64,000 nucleotides of DNA, from contig JAJEKV010000113.1 in assembly GCA_021234155.1 (NCBI GenBank), positions 62,001-126,000 on the forward strand, read 5' to 3'. This document shows positions 44,826 to 56,244 of the stretch, piece after piece. Within the stretch, counting starts at the first letter, position 1, and every line of letters begins with the position of its first letter. A program made the translations under genes and the position numbers. The stretch comes from Isoetes taiwanensis (taxonomy: Eukaryota; Streptophyta; Lycopodiopsida; Isoetales; Isoetaceae). The notes under the pieces were generated by a model. It ran no database searches, had not been told where the DNA came from, and was given only the letters and a program-made list of their open reading frames with translations.

Positions 44826-45002
44826 GAGGTTTAAGACCGACACCAGAGGTTTAAGACTGTAGATTTGGGTAAGGTATTTAAGACTGTTGATTTGGGTAAG
44901 GTGACACGTCGAAACCAGAGGTTTAAGACTGTAGATTTGGGTACGGTATTTAAGACTGTAGATTTGGGTACGGTATTTAAGACTGTTGATTTGGGTAAGG
45001 TG
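44826..45002 (+). repeat. 27-bp tandem repeat upstream of cyclase copy 2
   Basis: Five copies of TTTAAGACTGTAGATTTGGG followed by TAMGGTA or TAAGGTGAC lie in a row, two of them preceded by an ACACCAGAGG- or AACCAGAGG-type spacer. Copy 1 of the cyclase locus has the motif once (15941-15975). The array therefore arose after duplication or was lost from copy 1. Confidence 0.8.
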
Positions 45003-45227
45003 ACTTGTCACGTCGAATTAAAGAAGTCAGAGAAATGGAACCACCCATCTAAGGGACCAAGAATGGGCCATTATTTAATTCTTTGGACAAAGCTAAATGG
45101 AATTCTGAAACATTTTAAAGTTTCTTTACATGAATATTGCTATGCAGAGACAAGAACAAAGCCGGCTTAGAGCTCTGCAATCCTAAGAAATCAAAACTAC
45201 TTTTCTTAAATGATTATGGCGGTGAAT

Positions 45228-45450
45228 GCAACATCAGGCCAACTTAAATGCTAAACAGGCTGCCATAAAATCTCTTAGTTACATAAGAGGGCACTTGGCA
45301 TCAGGGGGACCAATGAATTCAACCAGATGAATTATTTCAACCAACCAAGAAGTAATGGGGTCAATGCAACAGCAGGCCAACTTAAATGCTAAACAGGCTG
45401 CCCATAAAATCCCTTAGTTATATATAAGAGATGGCATCAGTCAGGGGCTT
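45228..45450 (+). promoter_or_regulatory. duplicated core promoter of cyclase copy 2
   Basis: The block GCAACATCAGGCCAACTTAA to GGCATCAGGGG (45228-45309) recurs 138 bp later (45366 onward). The second copy has a good TATA box (TATATATAAGAG, about 45419-45430), while the first has TACATAAGAGG. The second TATA lies about 45 bp before the ATG at 45471. Confidence 0.6.
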
Positions 45451-45470
45451 CATCAACCCAGCAAAAAGAT

Positions 45471-47424
45471 ATGGAGGCAAGTCTGGATGATGGCATCAGA
45501 AGAAGCCAAGAGTTTCTGCTGTCGATTCAGAACCCTGATGGGTTCTGGATGGGTGAATTGGAATCCAATGTGACAGCAGTGGCAGAAGCTTTGTTGATGC
45601 ACAAAGCTTTTGAGAAGGAACTAGAGCCAGTACACAAGGTGGAGAAATTCCTGCGATCGCGCCAGCGCGATCACGGCGGGTGGGAGCTGTTCTATGGAGA
45701 TGGCGGAAATCTGAGCGTCTCTGTAGAAGCCTACATGACGCTCAGGCTGCTGGATGTTCCGGCCACTGATCCAGCTCTCCAAAATGCGTGCAGATTTATT
45801 GTGAAGCATGGTGGAGTGAGCCAGTGCCTCATATTCACCAAGCTCAAACTGGCCCTCCTTGGCTGCTTTGATTGGTCTGGAATTCCTTCCATCCCGCCAT
45901 GGATCATGCTTCTGCCAGATTGGTTCCCTTTTACAGTCTACGACATGGCCACTTGGGCCCGTAACTGCACCGTCCCTCTTATCATTGCCTTTGATCGGAA
46001 ACCAATCTTCCACACCCATCCTCCTCTCTGCCTGGACGAACTCTACTCCGAAGGCCGCTCCAATGCCCGCTATGGATTGCCATACAAACGCACCTGGGCA
46101 GACACATTCATTTACCTCGATCATGCCTGCAAGTTTTTGGAGAAATACAACCTGATGCCTTTCAGAAACAAAGGAATCGCAGCTGCTGAGAAATGGGTGC
46201 TAGAGAGGATCACTCTTTCAGGCCATTGGGGTTGTTCCTTTGTTTACAGTCTTCTCCCATGATAGGCCTGCGAGCCTTGAATCACCAGGCATCTGAACCA
46301 ATCATAGAGGCTGCTTTTAAAGCATGGCGAAAAGTCCTTTGCTATCGAAACCGAGGACGAGCTTCGAGTGCAACAGTTCAATTCTGTAATGTGATACTGG
46401 CCATGTTGTCAAATCGCTTGTCGAATCAGGGTTAGATCCAGATCATCCTGCAATACAGAAGGCCTCAGAGTTCCTGCTACAACAAAGATCTGTGCACCGT
46501 GGAGATTGGGCTGTAAGAAACAAGCAAAGGGATTCCTGGAGGATGGGGATTTCAATTTGAAAGCCAGCTATGCCCTGATATGGATGATTCTGCTGTTATT
46601 GTCATGGCCTTGCTTCCTATCAATCTCCCCGATAACGTCAGCAAGAATTCGGCAATTAGCCGAGCTGTACGTTGGATCCATAGCATGCAATGCAAGACTG
46701 GTGGGTGGGGAGCATTTGATGTTGATAATAGTCAATGTTGGATGAACCACACTCCATATGGTGACATGGAGGCCATGATTGATCCTAATACCTCCGACGT
46801 TACGGCTCGGGTCTTGGAGATGGCAGGGAGAATAAAACATTATGACTTGCCCCTCCTTCCTAGGTCCTCTCTCGAGAAAGCCATTGCATACCTAGTGCAT
46901 GAGCAAGAGCCTGAAGGTTGTTGGTTTGGACGTTGGGGTGTTAACTATATATATGGTACATCCGGAGCACTTCTAGCCCTCTCCCTTGTTGCCCCCCATG
47001 CTCATCCCAAGGAGATTGCTAAAGGAGCTGCTTGGTTGGTAGAATGCCAAAAAAAGAGCATGGATAACGACGGTGGATGGGGTGAAACATGCTTTAGCTA
47101 TTCAGATCCATCACTTAAAGGAGTAGGAGAGCATAGCACACCATCCCAGACTCGCGTGGGCTATACTTGGTCTACTTGGCAGGAGATGCACTCGGTACTT
47201 ATGAAGAGGAAGTAATTGAGAAAGGCATCCAATATCTACTCAGGAACCAACACACCATTGGCTCTTGGGAGGAACCCTACTTTACAGGAACAGGTTTTCC
47301 AAAACATTACTTTCTCAACTACCACCTCTATCGACAATATTTTCCCTTATGCATTCGAGCATATAAAAACATCTTTTGGAAAGATGTATCTAGTTTTATT
47401 CATATATATGCCATAAGCCTATAG
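45471..47424 (+). pseudogene. squalene-hopene-type triterpene cyclase, full length, frameshifted
   Basis: The segments together cover the whole family length (about 650 residues) in 1954 bp without introns. Members cyclise squalene to hopane-type or related triterpenes at membranes. In order: MEASLDDGIRRSQEFLLSIQ, NPDGFWMGELESNVT, RQRDHGGWELFYGDGGNLS, WIMLLPDWFPF, YGLPYKRTWAD, ERITLSGHWG, then LDPDHPAIQKASEFLLQQ, GGWGFQFES, the catalytic DMDDSA motif (DxDD type, 46577-46594), HSMQCKTGGWGAFDVDNSQ, NHTPYGDMEAMIDPNTSDVT, GVNYIYGTSGALLAL, DNDGGWGETCFSYSDP, FTGTGFPKHYFLNYHLYRQY. These are QW repeats and motifs of squalene-hopene cyclases, not of plant oxidosqualene cyclases, whose DCTAE motif is absent. 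Frames change near 46255, 46340, 46393, 46515, 47152 and 47178. It is either a recent pseudogene or a gene with assembly indels. The catalytic residues are kept. Confidence 0.88.
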
Positions 47425-49020
47425 AACTATGATTTATAAGATTGATATATATGCGAATACAAGATGGAAAACACAATGAAACTAACAGTAAGGCAAGCTT
47501 GCAAAGAGGGTTTTCTTGTTTGTTCATCAATGCATCATAATCCAATTGCATGTTTGCCTACTTTAGTGCATGTTTTAAGATTTATGTTTGATGATGTTTG
47601 TTATGAGTAATTTTTATTGTTGTATTATTGAGCGAAGGTTTGCTAGGAATCTTTATAATGGGCAAAAGTATGACCGAGCCACAGTCTGAACAAAAAGAAA
47701 TGCTAGCATTCATATTATTGTCATTGTAATATTCCAAAATTGGAAAACAACTTAGAAGGAAATCGAAGTCTATTTCGCATATTTCGAAACCTTGCAGGTG
47801 GATTCATATAGTTTATATATCTACACGTTCATATTTATCTGTAGTGTCCCTTGCCTAACTATTTATCTTGTTCCCATAATGAAATAATATTTTTTTTAAC
47901 TTGTTTCCAAAGAGACATGAGACAACCAGGGACTCTATTCTATTCATATTAAGTGTAATTATTCAATTACAAAAGTCTATGTGAAATGAACTTAGCCAAA
48001 ATGCTGGCGGTTTTCTACTATTGCATGTACCATGAGACAATCAAGGTCTATTTTATTCATAGGTTTTTTACTATTGCATGTACAAGCCTAGGACAAATGT
48101 TAATTTACCCAAGATGTTGGTGGTTTTTACCTTTAAAGATTGGGTCTTATTGATAATTTCATAATTCCAGGCATCTGGAACTTTCTGTACATGTGTCTAA
48201 TTGTTATTGCATTTATTTATGCCTATTGTAAATGTGACATTGTTAGACTATGAATTGGAAAATAGTGCAAGGTTATAACTTGACAATGACATAATTTTAT
48301 TGTAATGTGCACGAGAAAAGGCAAATGCCAAACTCTTGTTGCCTTAGAAATTGTCTTGCATGCTAAAAATTTAAGATGCTTGTGAACATCTTTCACATGA
48401 CTCTGTAATAACGAGAACATGCCCTCCTTATTTTCCAGCAACAACAACGCACAAAGCATACCCAATTTTTCCAAAGAATAACAACGCACAAAGCATACCC
48501 AAAGAGAGAGACGACAAACAAGACAGCACAAAATCCATATGAGAGGGTACACATGCTCGCCTTTATTCAGTAAGAATGTATGCTCGAAGATCAATCGTAC
48601 AAGCATAATGATCTATGCTTGGTACAATGCCATATTTCAATCTCATAATCCTGAAGTGGGCTTGGCCATTGGAGATCAAGTAAATGATCACACATGCAGT
48701 ATGATTAGTTAATTTAGACAATGTAACTATCACAATTTGAGCTCAAAAGTTTCTTAGTTCAAAACATATACACAATATATTGCATATAATGTTCTAAATT
48801 ATTTTCCGTAGAGAATCTCGTTCTAGATTGTTCATAGTAGAACCATAAAGACTTTCTAACACACACCACCATATATGTTACCCTAAATTGTATTCCATAG
48901 AATCTCATTATCTTATATTATAAATGTTATACCGTAAGTAGTGCATCGAGCCCTAATTTGAATGGCCGAGATCATCTGGATGCATCCGAAGGCCTAGATT
49001 TATTGCACGACTTACCAACA
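47425..49020. other. no gene seen
   Basis: The 3' flank of the cyclase, AT-rich. No poly(A) tract directly follows the coding end, which argues against a retroposed copy. A direct repeat (CCATGAGACAATCAAGG / GACATGAGACAACCAGGG, then TTTTTACTATTGCATGTAC) occurs at about 47915-48085. Confidence 0.5.
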
Positions 49021-49029
49021 CTGTGATTG

Positions 49030-50740
49030 GTCATGCTTCGATCTCTTAAGGGGAAAGGGTAAATGAAAAGGGGGAAAAGGAAAAGGGAAGTGGAAAGAGA
49101 GAATGTGAAGGGCAAAAAGGCATGGGGAAAAGGGAAAAGGTAAAAGGAAAAGGGAAAAGGGTGGGGATAAGAGAAGAGAAAAAGGCATGGAAAACGAAAA
49201 AGGGAAAGGGAACTTGGGAAAAGGGCACGAGGGAAGGAGGAAGAGATAAAGTGGAAAAGGTAAATGGAAAGGGCATGAAAAAAAAAAGGAAAGAGGAAAA
49301 GGTTGAAAAAAAGGAGAAAATGAAGGAGAAAAAAAGCATGGAAAAGGGGAGGAGAAAAAAAGCATGGGAAAAGGAAGGAGCATGGGGAAAAGGGGAAAAA
49401 AGAGAAGTTTTAGGAAAGAGGAAAAGGAAGGGACAAATGGCATAGGAAAAGGAAAAAAGAGAGGGAAAGGGAAGGAAAAACGATCAAGAAAAGGGGAAGA
49501 GGAAAGGTTGGAAAATGAGGAAAAGGGAAGGGACAAGGGGGAACAAGAAAAGGATGGGGAGAGGGGAAAAGAAAAGGGGCATAGAAAAAAGAAAAGTGAG
49601 AAGAAAGAAAAAGGAAAGGGAAAAGGGGGAAAGGGAACCTAGGCAAAGGTCACAAGGAAAAAGAAAGGGGGAAACGAGAAAAGGGAAGGGAAGAAGGGCA
49701 TGAGAGAAAAGGGAAGAGGAAAATGGTGAAGAAAGGGAAAAAAGAAAAAAGGGAAAAGAAAAGGGGCAAGAGAGAAAGGGTGGGGAAAAGAGGAAAATGG
49801 GTTTAAGAAATAAGAGAATAAAACAAATATGCAAAAGGCATGGAAAAAGGGAAAAGGAATTAAAGGAAAGGAAGGGAAAAAGTGCACAGGAAAAGGATCG
49901 GCAAAGGAGGAAAACTGAAAGAAAAAAATCCATCAAGAAAAGGAAACGGGAAAAAAGGGAAAGGGAAAGTGAAGCAGGGGAGTGATGGAGGGGAGGGAAA
50001 GGGAAAAAGGATATGAGGAAAGGAAAAGAGAAAAGAAAAAGGAAGGGTTGAAAGAAGGGAAAATTACATGGGAAGATGGAAAGGGTGGGAAAAGGAGGAA
50101 AAGGAAGCACGGGAAAAATAGAAAGAAGAAAAGGGTGGGAAAAAGGGCATGGGAAAAGGGAAATAGAAAAGAAAAAAGAATGGAAAAGGGGGGAAAGAGA
50201 GAGAGGCACGGGAAAAAGGAAATGAGAAAAATGGAAAAGGGGAAGAGAAAAAGGGAACATGGAAAAGGGAAAGAGGGAAAGGGTGAGGAGATGGAAAAGG
50301 GAAGGTAAAAAGGGCATGGAAAACGGGAGGGAGAAAAGAAAAATAGAAGGAAAAAGGGCACAACAAAAAAGGGGGAAAAGAGTAGGAAAAGGAGGAAAAG
50401 AGATGGGAAAATAGGCATGGAAAAGGGCGAAAGAGTAAAAGGTTGAGAAAAAGGGAAGACATGGCAAAAGGGTGGGGAAAAGAGAAGGCATAAAAAAAGA
50501 GAAAGGGGAAGGGAAAAGGGCAAAGGAAAAAGAGAAGAGGGAAAAGGTGGAGAAAGGAGCAAAAGGGAAGGGAAAAAGGTTATCGGGAACAGGGAAGGGG
50601 GAAGGAAAGGGATGGGAAAACAAGGAAACACGTTAGAAAGACGAGAAAAAAAAAAGGAAAAGAAAAAAAAAGTAGAGAAAATAAGAAAAAATGAAATGTG
50701 GGATAGAGCAAAAGGAAAAGGGAAAGGGATAGGGCTTTCT
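49030..50740 (+). repeat. 1.7-kb purine tract (GGGAAAAGG-type)
   Basis: The plus strand is almost pure A and G, with irregular GGGAAAAGG, GGAAAAGGGC and CATGG words. Pyrimidines appear mainly in recurring GCATGG, TTG and TGG interruptions. Long open frames on both strands (up to 379 residues of Phe/Pro/Ser/Leu on the minus strand, Lys/Glu/Gly/Arg on the plus) follow from composition and are not genes. The tract ends 50 bp before a Helitron 3' end. Confidence 0.9.
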
Positions 50741-50777
50741 CACTGCATCCCAAAGCATTTACAGGCTCTCAACTTAT

Positions 50778-50805
50778 GCCCAGCAACGCTGGGCACCATT
50801 ACTAG
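50778..50805 (+). mobile_element. Helitron 3' terminus
   Basis: The perfect hairpin GCCCAGCAACGCTGGGC (50778-50794) is followed 7 nt later by CTAG (50802-50805) and T. This is a textbook Helitron 3' end. The purine tract may lie inside this Helitron, but its 5' TC end was not identified. Confidence 0.65.
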
Positions 50806-51052
50806 TAGACTATTAATCCTACAACCCCTATAGATTTTTTAACTAACAACACCATTATGCCAGTTTCAAAAGTCACAAATACACATTTTATATGTACTTT
50901 GCCACATTTTGAATTATATAAAAAAGGCATTTATAAATGATGCATTTCTATGACACTAAACATTGTACTTATAAAACAGCTTTAGATGTTCTCGACTCAA
51001 ATCTCTCGGGTTCATCTTTTTTTCTCTTTGAAGTTATGTTCTCGATTTAAAC

Positions 51053-51083
51053 TCCCAGCAAGAATGCCGGGCACTTTTTCTAG
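51053..51083 (+). mobile_element. Helitron 3' terminus
   Basis: The hairpin CCCAGCAAGAATGCCGGG is followed by CACTTTTT and CTAG (51080-51083), then T. It resembles the end at 50805 in stem and tail and may be a second, tandem or nested Helitron end 278 bp away. Confidence 0.55.
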
Positions 51084-51700
51084 TATAAACATAAAGACAC
51101 TATTACAATAAATGCTTATGAGCGAACTCACCAATCAATGATGTCGCTTAATGGTTGTCGGGCTAGTCGATGCCATCCACTAGCCCCCGAAAGAAGAAGA
51201 CTGTTCCATGATCATAGGCTACATTGGCTCAAGTCCAACATGTTGATGACACCCCTGAAAACATAATATACAAAAATAAAAATCTAAGATTAATGAAACT
51301 AAATTAAACTAGTCATGGTGCCTAAATAGCAGTTGGGCATAACTTCACTTGTAAATGTTTAATCCCATAACACTTTGTATAGATTGTAAGAGTTTAAACC
51401 GTCAAAATCAAATGGATTGCTTTTAATCTTTGAAGAACCTAATATTGTTTGATTGCATATAGTTCTAGATCATTTGCCACATTTAGTGCATGTCCGGTTT
51501 CAATATACAAAGCAATGTTGATACTATATAATCACCACATCAACTGTTGTATTTTCTAGAATATAAATTATTAAGAAAACGTGTTCCTTGGCCATTAATA
51601 TTGTAGTCAATTTGAACTCCAGTTTATGATATCATTGTGTCAAAATGCAAGTTGTTATATTATCTATCAAGCTTTGAGCAAGCCAAATGCTAGCTTGATA
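51084..51700. other. no gene seen
   Basis: AT-rich sequence with no domain or RNA gene recognised. Confidence 0.5.
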
Positions 51701-51897
51701 GCATAAGTTGGAAACATGTAAGTTTGGATTATCCTTCACATTTACTTTCATTTGTATCCCTTTCCGTCATGGCTTTCTAGCAAACCCTATAAATTACTGG
51801 CATAAGTTCGAAACATATAGGTTTGTATTACCCTTCACATTTACTTTCGTTTGCATCCCTTTCAGTAATGGCATTCTGGCAAACTCCTAGAAATTAA
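51701..51897. repeat. 99-bp tandem duplication
   Basis: 51701-51799 and 51800-51897 are two copies of a unit starting GCATAAGTTSGAAACATRTA and containing CCTTCACATTTACTTTC. The frames across it are repeat products. Confidence 0.75.
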
Positions 51898-51940
51898 TTT
51901 TGTTCAAGTTGCCCACAGCATAAGTTATAAATGTTTAAAT

Positions 51941-51972
51941 CCCCCCCCTCCCAAAAAAAAAAAAAAAAAAAA
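51941..51972. repeat. C-rich run followed by A20
   Basis: A CCCCCCCCTCCC run leads into 20 A. It has the same layout as 7871-7906, so both may be tails of similar retroposed sequences. Confidence 0.5.
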
Positions 51973-53571
51973 TTTCAATTACAACAAACAAATGAAACTA
52001 TAACATTAAGATGGGAACACTGCTATATAATAAATATTGTGGTCCAATTTAATCTCATAATTTTTAGATTAAATGAGGGATTTCTTAAAGTGGGTTGTGG
52101 TCTAATTTAATCTCACAATTTCTTGAATAATTTAGGGGTTTACTTTAGAGGCATCTCGAAGTTGCCACTCCAATAATACCTAGGTCAAACATGCATGTCC
52201 ACTTGAGTTGCAATTTGAAAGTTAATCGAATTGCTCCCCCACCCCTATCTACACAGAATAGTTAAATTTAGTGAATGCTTGAATGATTGTTGTTGTTGTT
52301 GTTATTAATATTGAAGCTTCTATGAATTCCAGGACCTTATCAAATACACACAACAATATATTACAAAAATATGCACATCTTATACTTCTGATCATGAGAG
52401 CTATGGCAATGAAGAGCTTGAAGAGGACCAAATGTTCTTTTCAACATGTAAACGATGGGAAAAAGGAGGTATACTTTAAACGTATGCATACCTTGCACTT
52501 CAAGCTTGATCTTGTACATATGAGCAAAGAGATTAAATAGAGTGGAACTAAAAAGGATTGTTTCTTCTGCCTTCAAAATCATCGAGCCGTGAATTAGAAA
52601 ACAATCTAGCTTCGATTTCTCCGTCCAAACCACCACTATACATGGCAAGAGGAACCTTGAGATCTTGAGAAATATAGAGGATTTAACAAGGCCTATGTGG
52701 CCTTCAAGATCCACAAGGCATGTTGTCGATTTTTCTACAAATTATAATAGTTTTATCGCCAGATCCACTACAGAGGGATATTAGAGATAGAAGCCAAACA
52801 TAAAAGAACCCGCTTGTGGCCTCTCAAATGTCCTAAGGAAGAGAAGAAGATGGCGAGCAACTGATGGGCGAAATTGATTTATGAAAGTCTCCATTTTTTT
52901 TATTGTGAACTAGTTCCGGACAAATTTAACCCATAGAATGCTGGTCGAATGACCATGTGCGACATTGGTTAGGAGCTTCCACAGCTACTCCCACGTAGTT
53001 ATTGACACCGCAGATGTTGTACCATTTGACCCCATTACTGTAAAATTTTGAAATAAAATATCGCGATGATGTTGAGTATTTAACAATCGCAAGTCTTTAT
53101 TTACGTAAAAAGAGTCACCGAGTATACTAGAGGATCTGAGGGAAAGAAATTTTTATTATTTCGGGGAATCATAGCATATGTGTTGCACAACCGCTTTGTG
53201 GAGTTGTTGAAAACCGGAGCAAAGAGCTAGAATTTGCAAAAAGCATATGCGCCAAGAAGATCAAGGGTGCTTAATGGAATTTGACGATAAAGAATACATT
53301 GAGTTAAGCATTCAAAGGTAACGGCGATTGTAAACACCGCCTACAAGGAACCTCTCATCGAAACTCTTCAACAAATTCGACATCAAAGACAAGGCATATG
53401 GTTGTCCCGCCATGACCAGCTTGTCATTGCAACGCCCCTCAAAGATGGAAGGTATGTCCTCCTCGCTTAGCTCCTCATGATCGCAGTGGCAATGCTGATG
53501 ACCTCTTTCTTGCAGGATTTTGTGGACATAGCCACTACGACATTGAAGATAAAGGAGCTGAAAGATGAGAA
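51973..53571. other. no gene recognised
   Basis: It contains a short (TTG)n run near 52287-52302. A 105-residue minus-strand frame (53629-53312) with a Cys/His patch (GHQHCHCDHEE) overlaps the TIR element boundary and has no known relative. A plus-strand reading near 53518-53571 follows a good acceptor-like TTTCTTGCAG and runs toward the element at 53572. A disrupted exon is possible but unproven. Confidence 0.35.
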
Positions 53572-55328
53572 AACCATCATTCATATATTTTGGGATTATG
53601 TCTATTCCAAAATCGCGCCAGATAAGCATTATTTTTAGGGCATTTAGTGCTTTTTAATTCTATTTTGTACATTTACAAAACTATAGTTTATGTTGAATAT
53701 TTCAGTATTTTATCGCATTTACATTAAATAAGGCAAGGAAAGGCCTTGTTTGCTTGAAATTAACATCAATAGATTAGATAGAATTTAACAACAAATATAC
53801 TTGAAATAACAATTTCTTTATTAACATCACAAGAGAAATGATCATTTTTTCTACAAAATTGAGCAAGTAATAAGGTGTGTCAAACAAGAAATCACTCCAA
53901 TATTCACATTTTTTAACAATCTTAAAACTAGAGTTATAGTATTTTAGCCAAATAAAGTTGGATTATCTATCCACTAATAAAAGTGATATCTTCTAAAATA
54001 TGATAAACGAGACAATTGGTAAAAGTGAAGACAGAATAAAATCGCTACTTGCTGATTTCAAGCATAACAAAGCTTTCATAAGCATAAAACAACTTCAATT
54101 TGGTTATCTCTAGACAACCGCTAACCTCTCAAGCTCTAATAGTTCCCGTTTCTCGCAATTTTTAGTTAAGAGCTTCTATGGCGGCGCATCAAATAAGATC
54201 TCATTCTACTCATTTTCATCCACAAAATATGGATTTGCCTCGAACACCGGTCATGAAACACTCGCCTTTTGCATATCCCCGTATAGCCCACAGCAAGACT
54301 AAATTATCACCGCCTCAACCTCCCAAGCAAGCTCTAATAGTTCTGCTTTACGCAATTTTTTAGTTAATAGCTTCTATGGCGGTGAAATAATATCTCATTC
54401 TCCTCATTTTCATCCTCAAAATATGGATTTGCTCGAACACCGTCATGAAACATGGCCTTTTGCATATCCCGATAGCCCATGCATCTTAGATCATCACTAA
54501 ACTAATATAATGCATCCGGGAGGCTTTTGAAATGCGATTGCAATGGCAATTTTTTGTAAAACCAAGTTTCCATTCCATAGTGCCATTGCTTTCTCCATCA
54601 TAAGCTCTAAGCCCATACATCCCAGAAAAAGACCGCTTTAACTGCTTGCCAAAAATCACCAAAGACAAATTTTAGAAACACAAAATATTGAAGATGGGCT
54701 GCCGGGCTTATATTGTCGCTCAAAAGAAAAACAATGAAGAATGACTATAAAATCTTTTGTGATGTATCCCTTCTCCAAATCTAGAGAGTCGACATTTGTG
54801 ATGTATCTTGAGATGCATCGTGAGGCCAAACTCCTCGCCAAAAATCCACAAATTGCAAGTAGAAGGCTTTTACAGAGAACATAGCTTTTTCAAGAAACAA
54901 AACCCCGCAGAGAACATATAGCTTTTGCAAATTTCTTGAAGCTTACTTAAACTCGCCATAGATGGAATGGTGTCTCGAAGAAGAAGAAGCAAGAAGTCGA
55001 GGAAGAAGCTTTGGACGCCGTATCAAGAAGCCGAAGGAGAAGATGCCAGAAGAAGAAGAAGCCGGAAGAAGAAGCCCGGCTTCCATGGAAAAAATTAGGG
55101 AAAGAAGCGCAATCTTGTACTGCGTTGGAAGAAATAAATGAGGAAAAAAAAAAGGAAAGAAAAAGTGAGGAATGGATTCAGGGGCAAATAAATAAATAAA
55201 TCGGACCGAAGGCAAATGAATAAAGGACGGACGATCGGCAAAAAGGGGAAAAAGGCGAAGGGCAGAAATAGAAAAAATTTAAACTTCCCAATATTAAGAC
55301 ATATTCTTAATTTAAATGAATGATGGTT
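53572..55328. mobile_element. TIR element with 4-bp target duplication, copy 2
   Basis: The ends AACCATCATTCA and TGAATGATGGTT are inverted. AGAA flanks both sides (53568-53571 and 55329-55332). The left subterminal block (GGGATTATGTCTATTCCAAAATCGCGCC, split here as GGGATTATGTCTATTCC and AAAATCGCGCC) equals the right end of copy 1 at 18414-20137, and the right block (AAGACATATTCTTAA) equals its left end. The two copies are therefore in opposite orientation. It is 1757 bp. Interiors of the two copies are unrelated beyond roughly 50 bp at each end. No transposase is encoded. Confidence 0.82.
54130..54485. repeat. 198-bp tandem duplication inside the TIR element
   Basis: 54130-54327 and 54328-54485 share CAAGCTCTAATAGTTC, AGCTTCTATGGCGG, TCATTTTCATCC and AAAATATGGATTTGC, with small indels. 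Confidence 0.75.
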
Positions 55329-55332
55329 AGAA

Positions 55333-56244
55333 ACAATTTTATATTTTTAGAGGAAAGGATTTGGAGAAAACTGACAGATGTGGTTACAAAATGGGAGAGC
55401 AAGAAACTTTATGATGATCACGGTCAGCCCCCAGAGAAACCAAGCAAAGATTTTTTCAATAAAACTTGGCTTAGATATCTTCGAGGCATGTCGAATGCAG
55501 AAGTGGGCCAGTTGCTAGATGAAATTCTAGAAGGGAAGACTTACCTGAAGGTGCAAAGGGCAATAGATTGTAAGCAAAGGGCAATAGATATAAGAACGTT
55601 AATCTTTATGAGGAGGAGAATTTTGTCTTATGCCAAAGAGCCCTCACGGGAAGGAATACACATTTTTGAAGAATTGCGCTAGGATTTTCCAGATTTCCGC
55701 AAGCAATGGATCTTAGATATTCTTTGCCTTCTTGTGTAGGCACGTAAAAGCCAATTGGAACAAAGATCACGTGCTTGATAACTTGCCCATTTCTTTTCTG
55801 GAATCTATCTGGTCTATATTGAAGCGAGAAGAGGTCAGGAAAATGAAAGAGAAGAACAACATTGTTCACCTGGTCACAAAACAGGGGTATTCCTATCTCA
55901 GCATTTTACGAGAATGCAACCTTGGCCTTCATTTATCTTCGTGGTATTAGTATGGGAATGCGAGGAGATACTTGGAGTTGTTTACAAGAATATCTAACAT
56001 GACAACGACCAAAGTATACCACCCGGGTTATACTAATGCGCCTTCCGTTATAAACTGTTTGTATAGCCGTAACCAAGTTCGGAGGGGTTCCCATATTTTC
56101 GTGGGCACATATGATGAGCAAGGGTGGGTGAGCAAAAAGAAAGTGAAGGAATATCAATACTATATCACTCACATGTGCATCAACAGGAGCGAGGCACGTG
56201 TTAATTTGCTAGTGCAACCTGAATTGGAACTGCGCCTGAGCTAG
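55333..56244 (+). pseudogene. unrecognised coding fragments
   Basis: Three plus-strand frames in different phases (55320-55682, 55732-55950 and about 55960-56244) have protein-like composition with helical, charged sequence: RIWRKLTDVVTKWESKKLYD, KTWLRYLRGMSNAEVGQLLD and EILEGKTYLKVQRAIDCKQR, then SFLESIWSILKREEVRKMKE, then YHPGYTNAPSVINCLYSRNQ. I do not recognise the family. Interruptions at 55682-55732 and 55950 look like frameshifts or short introns. The TIR element inserted immediately upstream (target duplication at 55329), so the first residues may belong to the element and the true 5' part lies left of 53571. Either a broken host gene or an unknown transposon protein. Confidence 0.35.

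Noticed and set aside
45621-46124. Minus-strand 167-residue frame
   Set aside because: It is the antisense shadow of the cyclase. The same shadow occurs at 16676-17041 of copy 1.
46230-46260. Very short introns explaining the cyclase frame changes
   Set aside because: GT...AG pairs of 17-20 nt can be drawn, but plant introns are not this short. Single-base indels explain the data better.
49012-50631. Very long open frames (up to 379 residues) on both strands
   Set aside because: They arise from the purine-only tract. Residues are almost only Phe, Pro, Ser and Leu on one strand and Lys, Glu, Gly and Arg on the other, with no start context.
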